A stretch of 64,000 bases of DNA. Source: Lomentospora prolificans (taxonomy: Eukaryota > Ascomycota > Sordariomycetes > Microascales > Microascaceae). Of this stretch, positions 34,500 to 45,834 are shown one piece after another. The notes below the pieces were generated by a model that was given only the letters and a program-made list of their open reading frames with translations, was not told the origin of the DNA and ran no database searches. Location of the stretch: contig JARFXM010000003.1 of the NCBI GenBank assembly GCA_029532625.1, forward strand, positions 744,001 through 808,000, read 5' to 3'. The first letter of the stretch is position 1, and the number at the start of each line of letters is the position of its first letter. The position numbers and the translations under genes were made by a program.

Positions 34500-36617
34500 T
34501 CAATCATGACCGCTACTACTGCTGCTCGACTGGCTGCCATCCTCGTCACCACTCCTAGGAGACCAAGTCCATTCCTCTATATTTTCGCAACCTTTAGGGA
34601 CCCGGCACTTATCCCTTACGTTGCACGTCTTCCAAAGAACCTCTTTAACCTCGCTGAATACCTGATCTACGGCGTCCATTGCCCAGATAACGTCCAAGTG
34701 CTCGTACTCGGGTATCACTTTGCAATGGACAACTCGCACAAACGGTTCCCGGCCTCTCTCGAACCTCGCTAGTAGCTTCTTCCCGTCGACCAGGTCATCG
34801 TTTCCAGCAACCCAGAGAGCGAACGGAGGCACTTGGTCGTTATACCACGCCGTAGCGCCCCGAGGTTTTCGTCTGCACGCTTCGACAGCCTTTTTCAGGG
34901 TAGCACTCTCTGGTTCCGATCTAAGAGCCGTGATTTCCTTGTTCCCCTGCTCGAAGCCGTCCATCTCGAAGTCGACCTTCTCCTCAGCCCGAACAATATC
35001 CTTGGTTGACAAGATGCACTTGTGCTGTGCGAAGCCGTTTCTCCCGAGCCACCAACTCATGGTCTCCGCACTCACGTAGACAGGCGCAAACTGGAACATA
35101 CGATCACGAAGATCCCTCTCCCAGCGGTCATCTGTCCAGTTGAATAAGAAGGAAAATACCTTGTAGCCGAGCCAGCCATAGATACGTGGGTGCATGATTC
35201 GATGCATTGTCATCATAAACGGTATGAAGGCGTGAATTCCGAACATGATCCGGAACATGGCAGGCGATATGATGCGCATGAACTTGAAATACATCTTTCC
35301 GATGAGCTGCCCTGCGTAGGCTGCAGGCGCGAGGGCGCAGAACACCGTAATCTTTTCACCAAGCTCTGGCCGCTGCTCCTTCGCAAGTGCGACAAAGGTC
35401 TGCGTTGTCCCTTGTGAATGACAAACCAACCCAAGTTTTTCGAATCCCGTCTCGTCGAGCACCTTTGTAGTTAGGGCGTGAAGATCCATCACGCCCATTT
35501 GGCGAATATTCCAACACCAGAGCCTCGGATCCGTATGAGAGAGAGACTTGTGCTTGGGCGCGAAACCACATCGATTATTACCTAGCCAAACATCGTAACC
35601 TGCTTTGCAAAGGTAGAAAGCGAGTGAGTCATCGTCGTTAACGCAGTACGCCCCTGCGCTTTGGAGCAATCCGTGGATAAGAAGGACTGGGAACTTGGGT
35701 TTGCGGTCCTTCGGTTGAGGTATCCTCCTCTGGCTTTCTCCGTCTTTGCTTGTAGATTCGGCATCTTTGCGAGCAGAATCGCGCACATCCCTAGGGTTGT
35801 ACACGTGCCAAAGGGCTATTATAAAGCCATCTTCGGTTTCAACGTCATATTCCTCTACATCCAGTCCAACTCTCCTTGCGTAATACCCTATGTCGCAAAC
35901 AATCGGATCTAGTCCCCCTTCAGTTGGCGTAAACTCATCCTCGGCAAACTTTTCTTGGTCGTCGCTTATGCCCTGTTGTGCCTTTCTTTGTTCCCACGCT
36001 TCTTCTAGCTCTCTCCTCTTCTCTCGTCGACTTATTTCCTCGGCATGGAACGGCCTCTTCACTTCTACGTCTCGTTGGAGTATTCTGTTCACAACCCGCG
36101 CGAACATGGCTGGTATGCTCGTAAAAAGTGCTCCCAGAACGATGACAGCTAGAAAGGCGAGGCTTAGAATGAGCGAAGAGACCCTGTAACCGAGATACAG
36201 GAGGCTTGACCGAGTAGAAGGCTCGGGCCATGTCCTCAGTGGCGGAAAAAGTGCATTAGTGGAGGTGGATAGAGTCGCTTTGTGATGGCTCGTCTCGGCG
36301 GTCTGTTTGGTTGAGATATCGGTTCTTCGTCGCCCAAGTTCTCTTCCAATCCTATCTGGTGATCTTGATGGCGGCTCCGCGAGCTTCTCCTCCCGGGAGA
36401 GCTTCGCATCGACGTCGCGTTCTAGGGCTCGACCGGATTCGCTCGAGCGTTCGACGAGAAGTTCCTCAGTCTTCACCAGGGTTGGCGCTTGTTTGTCGCC
36501 CTCCCCGCGATCTACAGACACCCCAAGTGTTCGCGGCAATAACCTTGGGCCATCTTGTTGACCTGATGGGGTCTCGAGCTGGGTTGACGCCCCCGTATTC
36601 TGGTGGACGGGAGACAT
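34500..36617 (-). CDS. Membrane-anchored steryl ester / triacylglycerol lipase (TGL1/YEH family)
   Basis: Alpha/beta-hydrolase of the acid-lipase type that cleaves sterol esters or triacylglycerol, probably at ER or lipid droplets (role by family). One exon, 705 residues. Residues 1-130 are disordered and charged. A hydrophobic membrane anchor lies at about 141-165. The partial alpha/beta-hydrolase lipase motif is at about 237-275, the oxyanion-hole region at 310-322 (PVLLIHGLLQSAGAY), and the nucleophile is Ser401 in VCHSQGTTQ, a Cys-His variant of the usual Gly-His-Ser box. The acid is Asp607 or Asp608 (WVAGNDDLVDG) and the His is 640 (YEHLDVIW). The C-terminus is Ser-rich. The triad is complete, so it should be active; choice of substrate is inference. 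Confidence 0.9.
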   Translation of the reverse strand: MSPVHQNTGASTQLETPSGQQDGPRLLPRTLGVSVDRGEGDKQAPTLVKTEELLVERSSESGRALERDVDAKLSREEKLAEPPSRSPDRIGRELGRRRTDISTKQTAETSHHKATLSTSTNALFPPLRTWPEPSTRSSLLYLGYRVSSLILSLAFLAVIVLGALFTSIPAMFARVVNRILQRDVEVKRPFHAEEISRREKRRELEEAWEQRKAQQGISDDQEKFAEDEFTPTEGGLDPIVCDIGYYARRVGLDVEEYDVETEDGFIIALWHVYNPRDVRDSARKDAESTSKDGESQRRIPQPKDRKPKFPVLLIHGLLQSAGAYCVNDDDSLAFYLCKAGYDVWLGNNRCGFAPKHKSLSHTDPRLWCWNIRQMGVMDLHALTTKVLDETGFEKLGLVCHSQGTTQTFVALAKEQRPELGEKITVFCALAPAAYAGQLIGKMYFKFMRIISPAMFRIMFGIHAFIPFMMTMHRIMHPRIYGWLGYKVFSFLFNWTDDRWERDLRDRMFQFAPVYVSAETMSWWLGRNGFAQHKCILSTKDIVRAEEKVDFEMDGFEQGNKEITALRSEPESATLKKAVEACRRKPRGATAWYNDQVPPFALWVAGNDDLVDGKKLLARFERGREPFVRVVHCKVIPEYEHLDVIWAMDAVDQVFSEVKEVLWKTCNVRDKCRVPKGCENIEEWTWSPRSGDEDGSQSSSSSSGHD

Positions 36618-39305
36618 AGCTCCCGGTCAATGGAAACAAAGCTAGGCAAGGTTGTGGAACGGATCCCGGAATCCTGCAAGACAAGTTGTCATTTGTTTTC
36701 TGTTGATAAAACAAGGGCAGTGCCTCAGTTCAGAATGAAGGGAATATCCTCGAGGAAGAACGAGAGAAAGGACGGCTCCGCTAATCTGTTCCAAGGTAGC
36801 TGTCATTCTCAAGATGTAGCAGCAGAAGATACAGAATATTCCGGAATTACGCGTCATCGGACAACTACAAACTTAGTCGCCAAGAGGAAAAGCATTCACC
36901 AGAGAGCCGCGAAAGGGGGTCCCACACCCATCAAATATAAATCTGCCATGGCTCAACTTTGTGTCCGAACTCTCAGACTCCAGGGGTAATAGAGTCGCAG
37001 CAAATTGGTTGGCTTACCCCAGGCTTATCGCGGACCTGACTCTCCAGACCGAATGCTTTTTTGGGTTGGAGGACGAGCTCATTGCATCATGGAGTAGGCT
37101 TAGCAGCCAGTGAAGTCTTCGGATCATCGCACGGCAGTTTGACGCCCAGCAGGATCTGATCTCTCGGGCAGGCACATCAATTGATCCCACCTCTTGTTCC
37201 CTCTCCAGGGGTTCGGAAATCAAGATTTGGTGAGGATGATGATGTCACAGGCGCAAAGCCGTACACTAATAGCGCGAAGCCACTCGGTAGCCTGGTTGTC
37301 TACGAGTAGTGTCGGACCTGTGCTGGCTTCCAGTGGGGTGGTCCGGTTGCAATTGGACCAATCGAATGGCGTGAAGCTTTCCAGTAGTACAATATTAACG
37401 CACCTCACACTTTGCTTTATATGGAGACATTGACTCGGTGAAGCCAGCGACAAAACAACTGACGGCAGTCGCAATTTTTTCCGCCATGCCGCCACGATGA
37501 CGTACTGATATTGGGATCCCCAGGCGTCGCTTGGGACTTTCTTTGAATATGCAGCTCTTTTGGTAAACTTCTTTTGCCAAAATGCCCGAAGCCGCAACGA
37601 GACTGCGGGAGCACACTGGCTCCTTAGATCACTTGCCACAGACCAACCATGTGGTTTCGAAATCGAGGAGGGGCGCAGCAATACTTGGCTGTTAGCCTCA
37701 GATATCCACATGCGAGATGTGCGCACTCCCCAGGAGTAGGCGTCCTGGTAGACTTGTAGCTCTGCAAGAATTGCTGGTTTCAATAAACAATGAAGCTCAT
37801 TGATGCCGATATTTAAGGGACCTCAAAACATACAAAACATCAACCCATTTATCAAGGAAAAGCAGGGTTTCAAGGAGATTGCATTTTCTTGCAAGCAGGC
37901 TCTAGAATGACGGCTTAAGGTGGGTATGGGTCGACACGTGCTACATCGACAAGACAGAGTTGGGCTCTCAGAAGCAACCAACTCGATGTACCGTCGTTGA
38001 TACAAGAAATCGTCGATTTGCTACCCCTCAATATCTAGTAGACATACCACACGGTACTAGCGATAAACCGGAAAGTCAGTTCTGGTCTAGTAGTTGGTTT
38101 CCCAGAGGTTGGAGTCTTCGGGATTTGATAGCGAACCCGGAGATCAAGTTATATACGACAACCTGTCTCATACGCCGTGACAAGGCCAAATAAGGCCAAG
38201 ACCAAACCTCACTCTCTTAATCGCACTATACACGAAGTGACAGGTATCCCAGCCGGGGTTCTCGCCAACGAGGCAGTCTCAGAGCTTTAGCTTTGCAGTG
38301 TAGCACAACACTTGAGGCGCCAATGCACTCTGGGAGAGGACAGTGCGTATTACTTAATGGGCCTCGTCAGCATTCAACATGCCTCTTTGTTATACAGAGA
38401 GGGACGTAAGGCGTTCATTCACGTGCAAGAAAGGGATCCTCAAAGGCCGTGATGACAGTACACTCTTTACTTCGTCTGTGGAGCAAGGAGACCGTCGTGA
38501 AGGAACTATTAGCGGTGTTCTAGCACAATCAATCGCCGCGGAGATTTTGCGAGATGCGCCGACGTAGTGCGTACGCATTCCGAACTCGGTGAGCCCGCGA
38601 GAATGACGCGACAGCTACAGGTTCCCTCAGCCGGTTTGTTATCTCAAACAAGTTTCGAATTCCGCACCGTATATATCCCAAGTCAGTTTCAGAGCGACAT
38701 GCTCGGATATCCGGCAATCGGGGTCTTTTGCGGAGATGTGGAGTCTCGTACCATCCGGCGTGGGGTGTAGTCTTAGCCAGACCGGGCACGCTCTATAGAC
38801 CGCCGCTTGACCGACCAGACAGATTCATTGCTGTGACTGCGAGGGTCTTCAGTCAGAGGATTTGCATAACCAGGGTTCTAGCCTTGTCCAGCGGGTTACG
38901 GCGTCAGCTGAATCGAATAACAAAGTTCGATGAAGTGAGGTGCGTGAGCGAAGGGCTTGGACACAAGCCGGCATTTCACCGAGGGATATGAGGCCTGGGC
39001 AAGAGCTGACTGGTGAGCTGAACACCGAAGAAAACGATTAAAGCAACTGGTTGGGCATATACAAAAGGTGAGGAAACACATCATAGAATCAGAGTACCGC
39101 AGGAGTTTTGTTCAATGCCAAAAGCTGACCTTGCAACCTCTTGAGGTTTGACAAATATATCACTTTTGTGGTCTTCCAGTGCCCCGAGTCTCATCTCTAC
39201 AAGGGCTCCATCAGGCAATTAGGAATCCATGTTTCCTAATCCAAAACATCCTAAAAAATACATATAGATATCAAGGTATAATTAAGAGAATTAGTAAAGG
39301 TAGCG
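36618..39305. other. Gene-poor spacer between lipase and tRNA-Glu
   Basis: This 2.7-kb spacer includes the lipase promoter. The longest open frame is 187 codons on the minus strand (37220-37783). It has no recognisable motif and a composition that looks non-coding. No repeats, RNA genes or mobile-element signatures were identified by eye. Confidence 0.45.
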
Positions 39306-39317
39306 AAAAAAAAAAAA
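39306..39317 (-). terminator. RNA polymerase III T-run terminator
   Basis: Twelve Ts on the minus strand begin 12 bp after the 3' end of the tRNA-Glu gene, a strong Pol III termination signal. Confidence 0.85.
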
Positions 39318-39329
39318 TGATGTTTTGAC

Positions 39330-39409
39330 TCCGATGCGGGGAATCGAACCCCGGCCCCTGCGGTGCCTTGCATGAAAGCGCAGTATACTAACCACTATAC
39401 TACATCGGA
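39330..39409 (-). tRNA. tRNA-Glu (anticodon UUC) with a 9-nt intron
   Basis: The 80-nt sequence folds as a full cloverleaf: a 7-bp acceptor stem (TCCGATG/CATCGGA), a D-arm with the GTGGTTA core of box A, an anticodon stem CTGCG/CGCAG, and a T-arm CGGGG-TTCGATT-CCCCG (box B). The anticodon loop reads C-T-TTC-A, with the anticodon at 39376-39374, then nine extra bases at 39372-39364, then C. That is the canonical intron position between nucleotides 37 and 38, so tRNA splicing endonuclease is required. The 3' CCA is not encoded, as expected for a eukaryote. A T12 terminator follows. Confidence 0.93.
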
Positions 39410-40051
39410 TGATGTTGATGATTCGTTGGGAGCAGAAGCAAGCAGTCTTGTCGTTAAGAAGCCCACTCAAATCGTCGATCACTAATGAGCCAGCCACCTT
39501 TCATCAGACGGCGAAGCCACATATCAAGCCACCCGTGGAAATTCACAAGCTTCTACCAAGGTAAATTGAGCACAGCACAGGTTCATGCACCCACTAGAGC
39601 TGTCCCTTGTACCACTGTAATCTCCAATCTCCACGCTTTGTTAGCGCGTCCCTGGGCTCCCAAAGTCAATGTTCCCCTCCGCGATTCTGTGGACATGAAT
39701 TCCCAGGCCGCACTATGCCGAGGCTCAATCGAGCCCGCTAACAGCGCTGTAACTTTCTCGGCGCGGCATCACGGAGCTTAGAGTTAGACTACCCCAAAAA
39801 AGTTACGCTGACCCTGTCCTTCACCTCGGGACAAGTTTGCTTGCTTTTATCAAGCGGAATCACAATTGATTCTTCTCTCCCTCTTCGAGTCAAACTGAAT
39901 CCCAGAACTAATTCTTATTTCCCGTGTGTCAGAGTTTCTTGGGATCCCACCAGTCGTTTTCGCGTCGCCGGCGACGAGTGCAGCCTCGACTTCCGAGAGA
40001 ACCTGATCTTCTAACTCTTTGCTTGTTGCTTGCAATACCCGGTCGCGAAAC
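39410..40051. promoter_or_regulatory. Spacer and PEX6 promoter
   Basis: This 642-bp spacer lies between the tRNA 5' end (leftward) and the PEX6 start (rightward) and must hold the PEX6 promoter. No clear TATA box, repeat or open frame of interest. Confidence 0.5.
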
Positions 40052-43000
40052 ATGGCGGCGCCGGCTGCCATGCGAAAAAAGCGTGCGAGGAGGAGGAAGG
40101 AGGACAAGACGCCTGTAGCGACGCGGCTTGTCCTGCCTGACCAGGTGAAGGGGGACGTCGGCTACATATCTGATGATCTCTTCCGGGAGCTGTTTCCCCA
40201 CTGCCAGGCCGGTTAGTTAGGCTCGGCACCTTTACTTGGCTTCTGTTCTTGTTCGTGTCTTCTAACGCATTCCTTTGTCTCTGTAGACCCCGCGGACAAC
40301 GAAGATGACGCTGAGCCTACCGTATTCCATATTGCGATTACTCCGTGGACACCAAATTCCTCGGCGGCAGACACGCCTTGGTCGATTGTCCCGGTAGCCA
40401 GATCCACCGACCTTTCGGCCTCGACTATTCAGTTCTCCCCATCCTCGTCCGCTCTCCAGACCTTTGCAAAAACCCTCCAAAAGGTTGCCCCCTCGAAGCT
40501 CTCGAGCCATATTCGGAGCGGCATAGACATTCTGGCCTTGGACGTCGTCGCCCTTGAGCTAGATACCGTATACGTCAAGCTAGAAAGTGAGCTCACGAAA
40601 CGTCTAGAGAATGGCGAAGGCACCTTCTACAGAGACCGCTCAGCTGCCAAGGGCAAGGCGGTGGCATCCTCTGACCAGGCGCCCCTGGAAACCGCATTGC
40701 GCATTGCTCTTAGCGGTCTCCAGGTTATCCACACGGGTGACCTCTTCTCTCTACCGCTACCCCCCCATCCAGTCACGCATATCCCGCCTAATCCAGGTGA
40801 GATTTTGCTTTGCGAGCCCGTTTCGCAGGGCATTCTTTCGCCGAATACAAAGATCATTTTGAGCCGAGGTAGGATACATGCGCCGAAACACTCCCGACCA
40901 ACAATGCCTTCGAGCCGCACTCTCGGCGACCTGCGAGAAGACGATGAAGAAGATACCGGTAACGAATTCTACTCTGCCGCTGAAGAGCGCTACAAGACTG
41001 ACACCCAGACGGACGGTTTTGTGTCTGTTACCGAGGCCGAATCCGATGACACTGGGCTCAGCCATGACGAGGAAGACGAGCTCTCTGATGACTCTATGGA
41101 CGACATGATTTCGCTACAAGCTCCCACTCTCCCCGCTACCTATGCAAGCGGACTGTCCACGATGCAGCCCGGTACGCCTACAACTATTGGCCGGGGCCGG
41201 AGGGCCAACGGCATTAGTACCCCCGGCTCTGTGTTTTCAAACTTTACTGCTACGACCGCCCGCCCGGACCGACACCGGGGGCGTCTTTTCAAGGCGCATG
41301 GCTTGATGGCCCCCATCCCGGACGACTTGCTCCATCCGAAGCCGGCCTCGGAAGATGACGAAGAAGCACGAGTCTACGTTGACGTCACTTCGCTCTCCAA
41401 AATTGGCTGTTTCTCGGGTGACTGGGTCCGCATAGAGGCTTCCGAGGAGCCCCCCGTCAACGGATTTGGAGCCTTTGGCCTCGGTAGCTTCAACCATAAC
41501 GAAACTGAGCAGTCCAATTGGCGCCCTGTAAGGGTGTACAGTCTTCCCGAAAGCCACGCTCGCAGGCCCATGACGAGGATTCCCAGCTCTCAGCGACCCG
41601 GCGACCGGAGGCCCTCGTTCTTCGAGTCCCAGATTCAGAAGCCGACGAGCCCCTCCGCATACGTCTCTCCGATCCTCCAGGCGAACCTTGACGGAGCGTC
41701 GTATGTGCGCATCTCTGCCATTAAGCGCGGCTCGTACCAGGGCAAGGGAACCCTCCCCAAATTTACTAGTGCTTCGCGTCCCCCGGATGCCAGGGACATC
41801 CGCATCCACCAGGTCAAGTCGCCCATCACTACCGAGAGAGCGTACCAGACCGCCGTGCTTGGTGGAATCAAGCGCTACTTTGCGCGCAAGATTCGCCTCC
41901 TGCGTACCGGTGACCTTCTCGCCATTCCCGTTGACGCTCGTCTCGGAAAGGCAATGCAAGAGAGCGCAACCGGCGCCGAGGTCGATGATGTTATGGCTCT
42001 CAGCACGACTACCAAGGGGCGACCGGCAGCCGTTACCGCTGTTGCCTGGTTCAAGGTGGATCACATTCGGGTCAGCGGAGCCGACGACAATGACCACGGG
42101 GATATCGAGGATCTCTGGGGCTCCGTTGCTAGCGTGGATAGCTTATCTGTCATGCTCAACGTGTCCGGTTTCGAGACGAGCCGTATCCCAGGAACTAAGG
42201 ACAACAACTGGCAGTACTATCTCGGGCTGAAGAAGGCTGCGAAGCCACTACCGGACGCTCCTGTCCCGTCTCTCCCAGAGCCCGAGGTTAGGTATGTCTC
42301 GCCTATCCGGAGGCAGCTGAGAGAACTAGTTGCCACCGCTACGAGCCAGAGGGCGATCCATCTCAAGATGCCTCCGGTCGCTATTCTTCTTGTGTCGACC
42401 CACCGCGATATCGGAAAGATGACTGTTGCCGAGGCGGCGTGTGCTGATATCGGCATTCACTCGTACGCTATCGACTGCTACGATATCCTGAGCGAGTCGG
42501 GCGGCAGCGGCGGGGACGTCAAGACCGAGGCTTACCTGACTACCAGGGCGGACCGGGCCATTGGCTGTGGGCCAGACTGCTGCGCGCTGATTGTGCGCCA
42601 CATCGAGACGCTGACGGCTGAAAGGATCGCGACGTCGCTCAAGGACATATTACAGAGCGTGCGCGTTCTCATCGCCACTACGAACGAGGTGGACAAGATC
42701 CCCGACACTATCCGAGGCATGTTTACGCATGAGCTGGAGATGCGGGCGCCCGATGAGGCCGAGCGAGAGGGTATTCTGAAGGGCGTGATCAACGATCGCG
42801 GCGTCAGCATAGATCCCGCCGTGGACCTCGGCAACATTGCGCTCAAGACGGCCGCTCTCGTGGCGGGAGATCTCGTCGACGTCGTGGACCGGGCCGTCAT
42901 CGCGCAGCAATCCCGCCTCGAGCAGATCACGGAAGCCCGGGCGACGCCGAGCTCCCTGAAGCTGCCCGTGTCGGTGCGCGATGTCCAGGTCGCCGGCGGG

Positions 43001-44340
43001 CCCTTTGCCCGGTGTCTCGTCAAGGAAGACTTTGATGCGGCGGTGGACGCCGTCCGCAAGAACTTTTCGGACGCCATCGGGGCTCCCAAGATCCCCAGCG
43101 TGACGTGGGACGACGTGGGTGGGCTCAACAACGTCAAGGACGCCATCACGGAGACGATCCAGCTGCCGCTGGAGCGGCCCGAGCTCTTCGCCAAGGGCAT
43201 GAAGAAGCGGTCAGGCATCCTCTTCTACGGCCCGCCCGGCACGGGCAAGACGCTGCTGGCCAAGGCCATCGCCACAGAGTACAGCCTCAACTTCCTCAGC
43301 GTCAAGGGCCCCGAGCTCCTCAACATGTACATTGGAGAGTCCGAGGCCAACGTCAGGCGCGTGTTCCAGCGGGCCCGCGACGCCAGGCCGTGCGTCGTCT
43401 TCTTCGACGAGCTGGACTCGGTGGCGCCGAAGCGCGGGAACCAAGGTGACAGCGGCGGCGTCATGGACAGGATCGTGTCGCAGCTGCTCGCGGAGCTGGA
43501 CGGCATGTCCGGTGGTGAGGACGACGCGGGAGGGGTGTTCGTCATTGGGGCTACTAATCGGCCGGATCTTTTGGATCCGGCTTTGTTGCGTCCTGGTCGG
43601 TTTGATAAGCTGCTTTACTTGGGGGTGTCGGATACGCGCGACAAGCAGACCAAGATTCTCGAGGCGCTCACCAGAAAGTACGTTCTCACCCAAGCCATAT
43701 ATATTCACACGAAGACTTTGATTTTAACAGGATTTTGCTAACTTTTGGTCTCAGATTCGCTCTTCACCCATCCGTTATCCTCTCGAACGTGGCCAACCAG
43801 CTCCCCTTCACGTACACGGGCGCCGACTTCTACGCGCTCTGCTCAGACGCCATGCTCAAGGCGGTCACGCGGCAGGCGTCGCACGTCGACGCCCGCATCA
43901 AGGCGCTCAACGCCGACCCGGCGACGGGCAGGACGGTCTCGACGGCGTACTTTTTCGACCACCTCGCGACGGAGGAGGACCTCGCGGTGCAGGTAACGGA
44001 GGCGGACTTTATCGAGGCGCAGAGGGAGCTCGTGCCCAGCGTCAGCGCGGGCGAGCTGGCGCACTACGAGAAGGTGAGGAAGACTTTTGAGGGCGAGAGG
44101 TCGACGCCGGACGGGAACGCCGGTAAGAGCAGGGACAAGGGTAAGGGCGTGGCGCCGCCGGCTGTCGACTATAAGGGGAAAGGGAAGGCGGTGGCCGGGC
44201 CCGGGTTTAGCGACGGCGATGACGAGGAGGATGAGGAAGAGGAAGAGTTTGGGCCGGTGAATGGGCGGTCGAAGGGCAAGGGGAAGGCTGTTGCGGGGTT
44301 CCAGGAGGGGACGGCGAGTGATGATGATGGGCTTTACTAG
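40052..44340 (+). CDS. pex6: Peroxisomal AAA+ ATPase PEX6 (3 exons)
   Basis: With Pex1 it forms the hexameric motor that pulls ubiquitinated PTS receptors out of the peroxisome membrane. Exons 40052-40211, 40287-43677 and 43755-44340 give 1378 residues, typical of filamentous fungi. N-terminal domains (about 1-600) carry disordered acidic segments. D1 (about 745-900) has a degenerate Walker A (VSTHRDIGKM), as is usual for Pex6 D1. D2 (about 1000-1260) is canonical: VTWDDVGGL, GPPGTGKT at 1035-1042, FFDELDS with catalytic Asp-Glu, SRH-like TNRPDLLDPALLRPGRFD and YTGADFYALCSDAM. The C-terminal tail is Gly/Lys then Asp/Glu-rich. The first donor is GTTAGT, slightly atypical. The last exon junction rebuilds TRK-FALHPSV. 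Confidence 0.95.
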
Positions 44341-45834
44341 GGACAGCTGCTTCTTCGATGAGGGAGAGGTGATGGTGGATGGGTCTGTATACTTTTTTTG
44401 TTGGGTTTGTGTGTACATCATCGATTTGGCATCTTAGGCATTTTTTTTTCTCTCGTATCATCATGAGGGGCGGTGGCAGGGTAGATCGAGAATTAGGGTC
44501 TAGAAAGGCATTTCATACGAGAAACTTGATTGAAGACGCAAAAAAGCTCGTTTTTCCTTTTGATCTACACGATGCCATGCCAGCTTGTCTTTTCTATGAG
44601 ATTCCATATTGAGCCAACCAGCGTACATTCGGTCCATATCTCGCTGCATTGGTACGATGAGCCCTCGCTGCCTAGGCCATGCCTGGACCCTAGGTTTGAA
44701 GCTTGCGATACGCCGCCGGGGGGGGGGGGGGGGAATCGCTGGCTAGCACATGGATCGGAACTTCGGGACGGGTGCATCGCAGCTTTTCCCCGCGCAGCAG
44801 CAGCAGCGGCTAACAGAAGAACGGCAAAAAGCGCGCGAGGATCCCGGCCCCCCCACCCATGGATTCTCCCAGTGGACGGACAATTGTTTGGAAAATGGGG
44901 GTCAGCCAAGTGCATCATGACTGCGTTCAAGGTTTCCCCCCTCCCGAAGACGAGCTTCTCAAGCAAGGGGGATGGGAATGGGGGGGAAGATCGGTTGCTT
45001 CCGCATGCAAGCGCAGGTTTCCCCAGTCATCTACTATTGGATTTTTATTTTAATTTTTTTTTTAAAAAACTTTTTTTCTCTGTCTCTCTCTGATTTCTTT
45101 GATGGCATCGTCGGCGATGGAGACGTGCGGTAAAAAATATTAAAAAAAGTACGGCGCTTGTTTCCCCGCGGATTCCCCGAATGGAAACGTCCAAAGCGCA
45201 GGTTGCCAGCGGACCCCAGGACCCGAGCGGGGGTATTAGCTGGCTTCAATGGCCAGCCAGCATCAATTGATCCTCGAAGCTAGCTAATTTACGCCCTCTT
45301 GTTTGCGCTGGAGCTAAGCTGGCTGAGGTCGGAGACCCGGAACGGGGCCGGGAGGGTTGGGAGAGCCAGCTCTGCCACAGGCCACAGATGCGGGCAATTC
45401 CAACTTTGTGTGTTTCAATGGAATGGCACCTCAGTTACATTGATCTATCTTGCCTACCATTGATCAATCATCCGTTGGATTGATGGCCTCGACGCTTCGA
45501 CCCCGCACAACCAACACTAGCCAGGCGCGTGGCCAAGACGGACAGAGGAGGAGCTGGCTGGCGATCCCCCACAATGAAACATCTACCGTGGGAAGCTGGC
45601 TTTGCGGAAAGGGATATTATGTATATATATATAGAAATATAAAAGAGCCACGATGGTCCCTTCTTGACGGGATATCTTTTAGTTAACTAGCAATTTAGAT
45701 TTCCGCCCTCCCCCCTCCCTTCTTTTCAATCGAACAATCTCTCACCATATCACCTGCTTCTTCCTCCTCGCTGCCTCAGAAAAGTAGAAAAGTTAATACA
45801 ATCTACAAGGACCCCAATTAATTTGCCATCAAGA
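44341..45834. promoter_or_regulatory. Spacer and promoter of the aldo-keto reductase
   Basis: This 1.5-kb spacer has a G16 tract at 44718-44733, an AT-rich block around 45048-45075, and a cluster of nine GCCAGC/GCTGGC hexamers between 45205 and 45600. A TA-rich box lies at 45621-45645. The last 130 bp before the reductase start are pyrimidine-rich. No gene seen. Confidence 0.55.
45621..45645 (+). promoter_or_regulatory. TATA-type element of the aldo-keto reductase
   Basis: A TATATATATA run and a following TATAAAAG lie about 190-215 bp before the reductase ATG, after the GCTGGC cluster and before a CT-rich leader. The order is typical of a regulated fungal core promoter; function is inferred. 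Confidence 0.5.

Noticed and set aside
37220..37783. 187-codon open frame on the minus strand
   Set aside because: No domain-like sequence, unusual Cys/Trp/Ser content, and codon use unlike the adjacent genes; probably open by chance.
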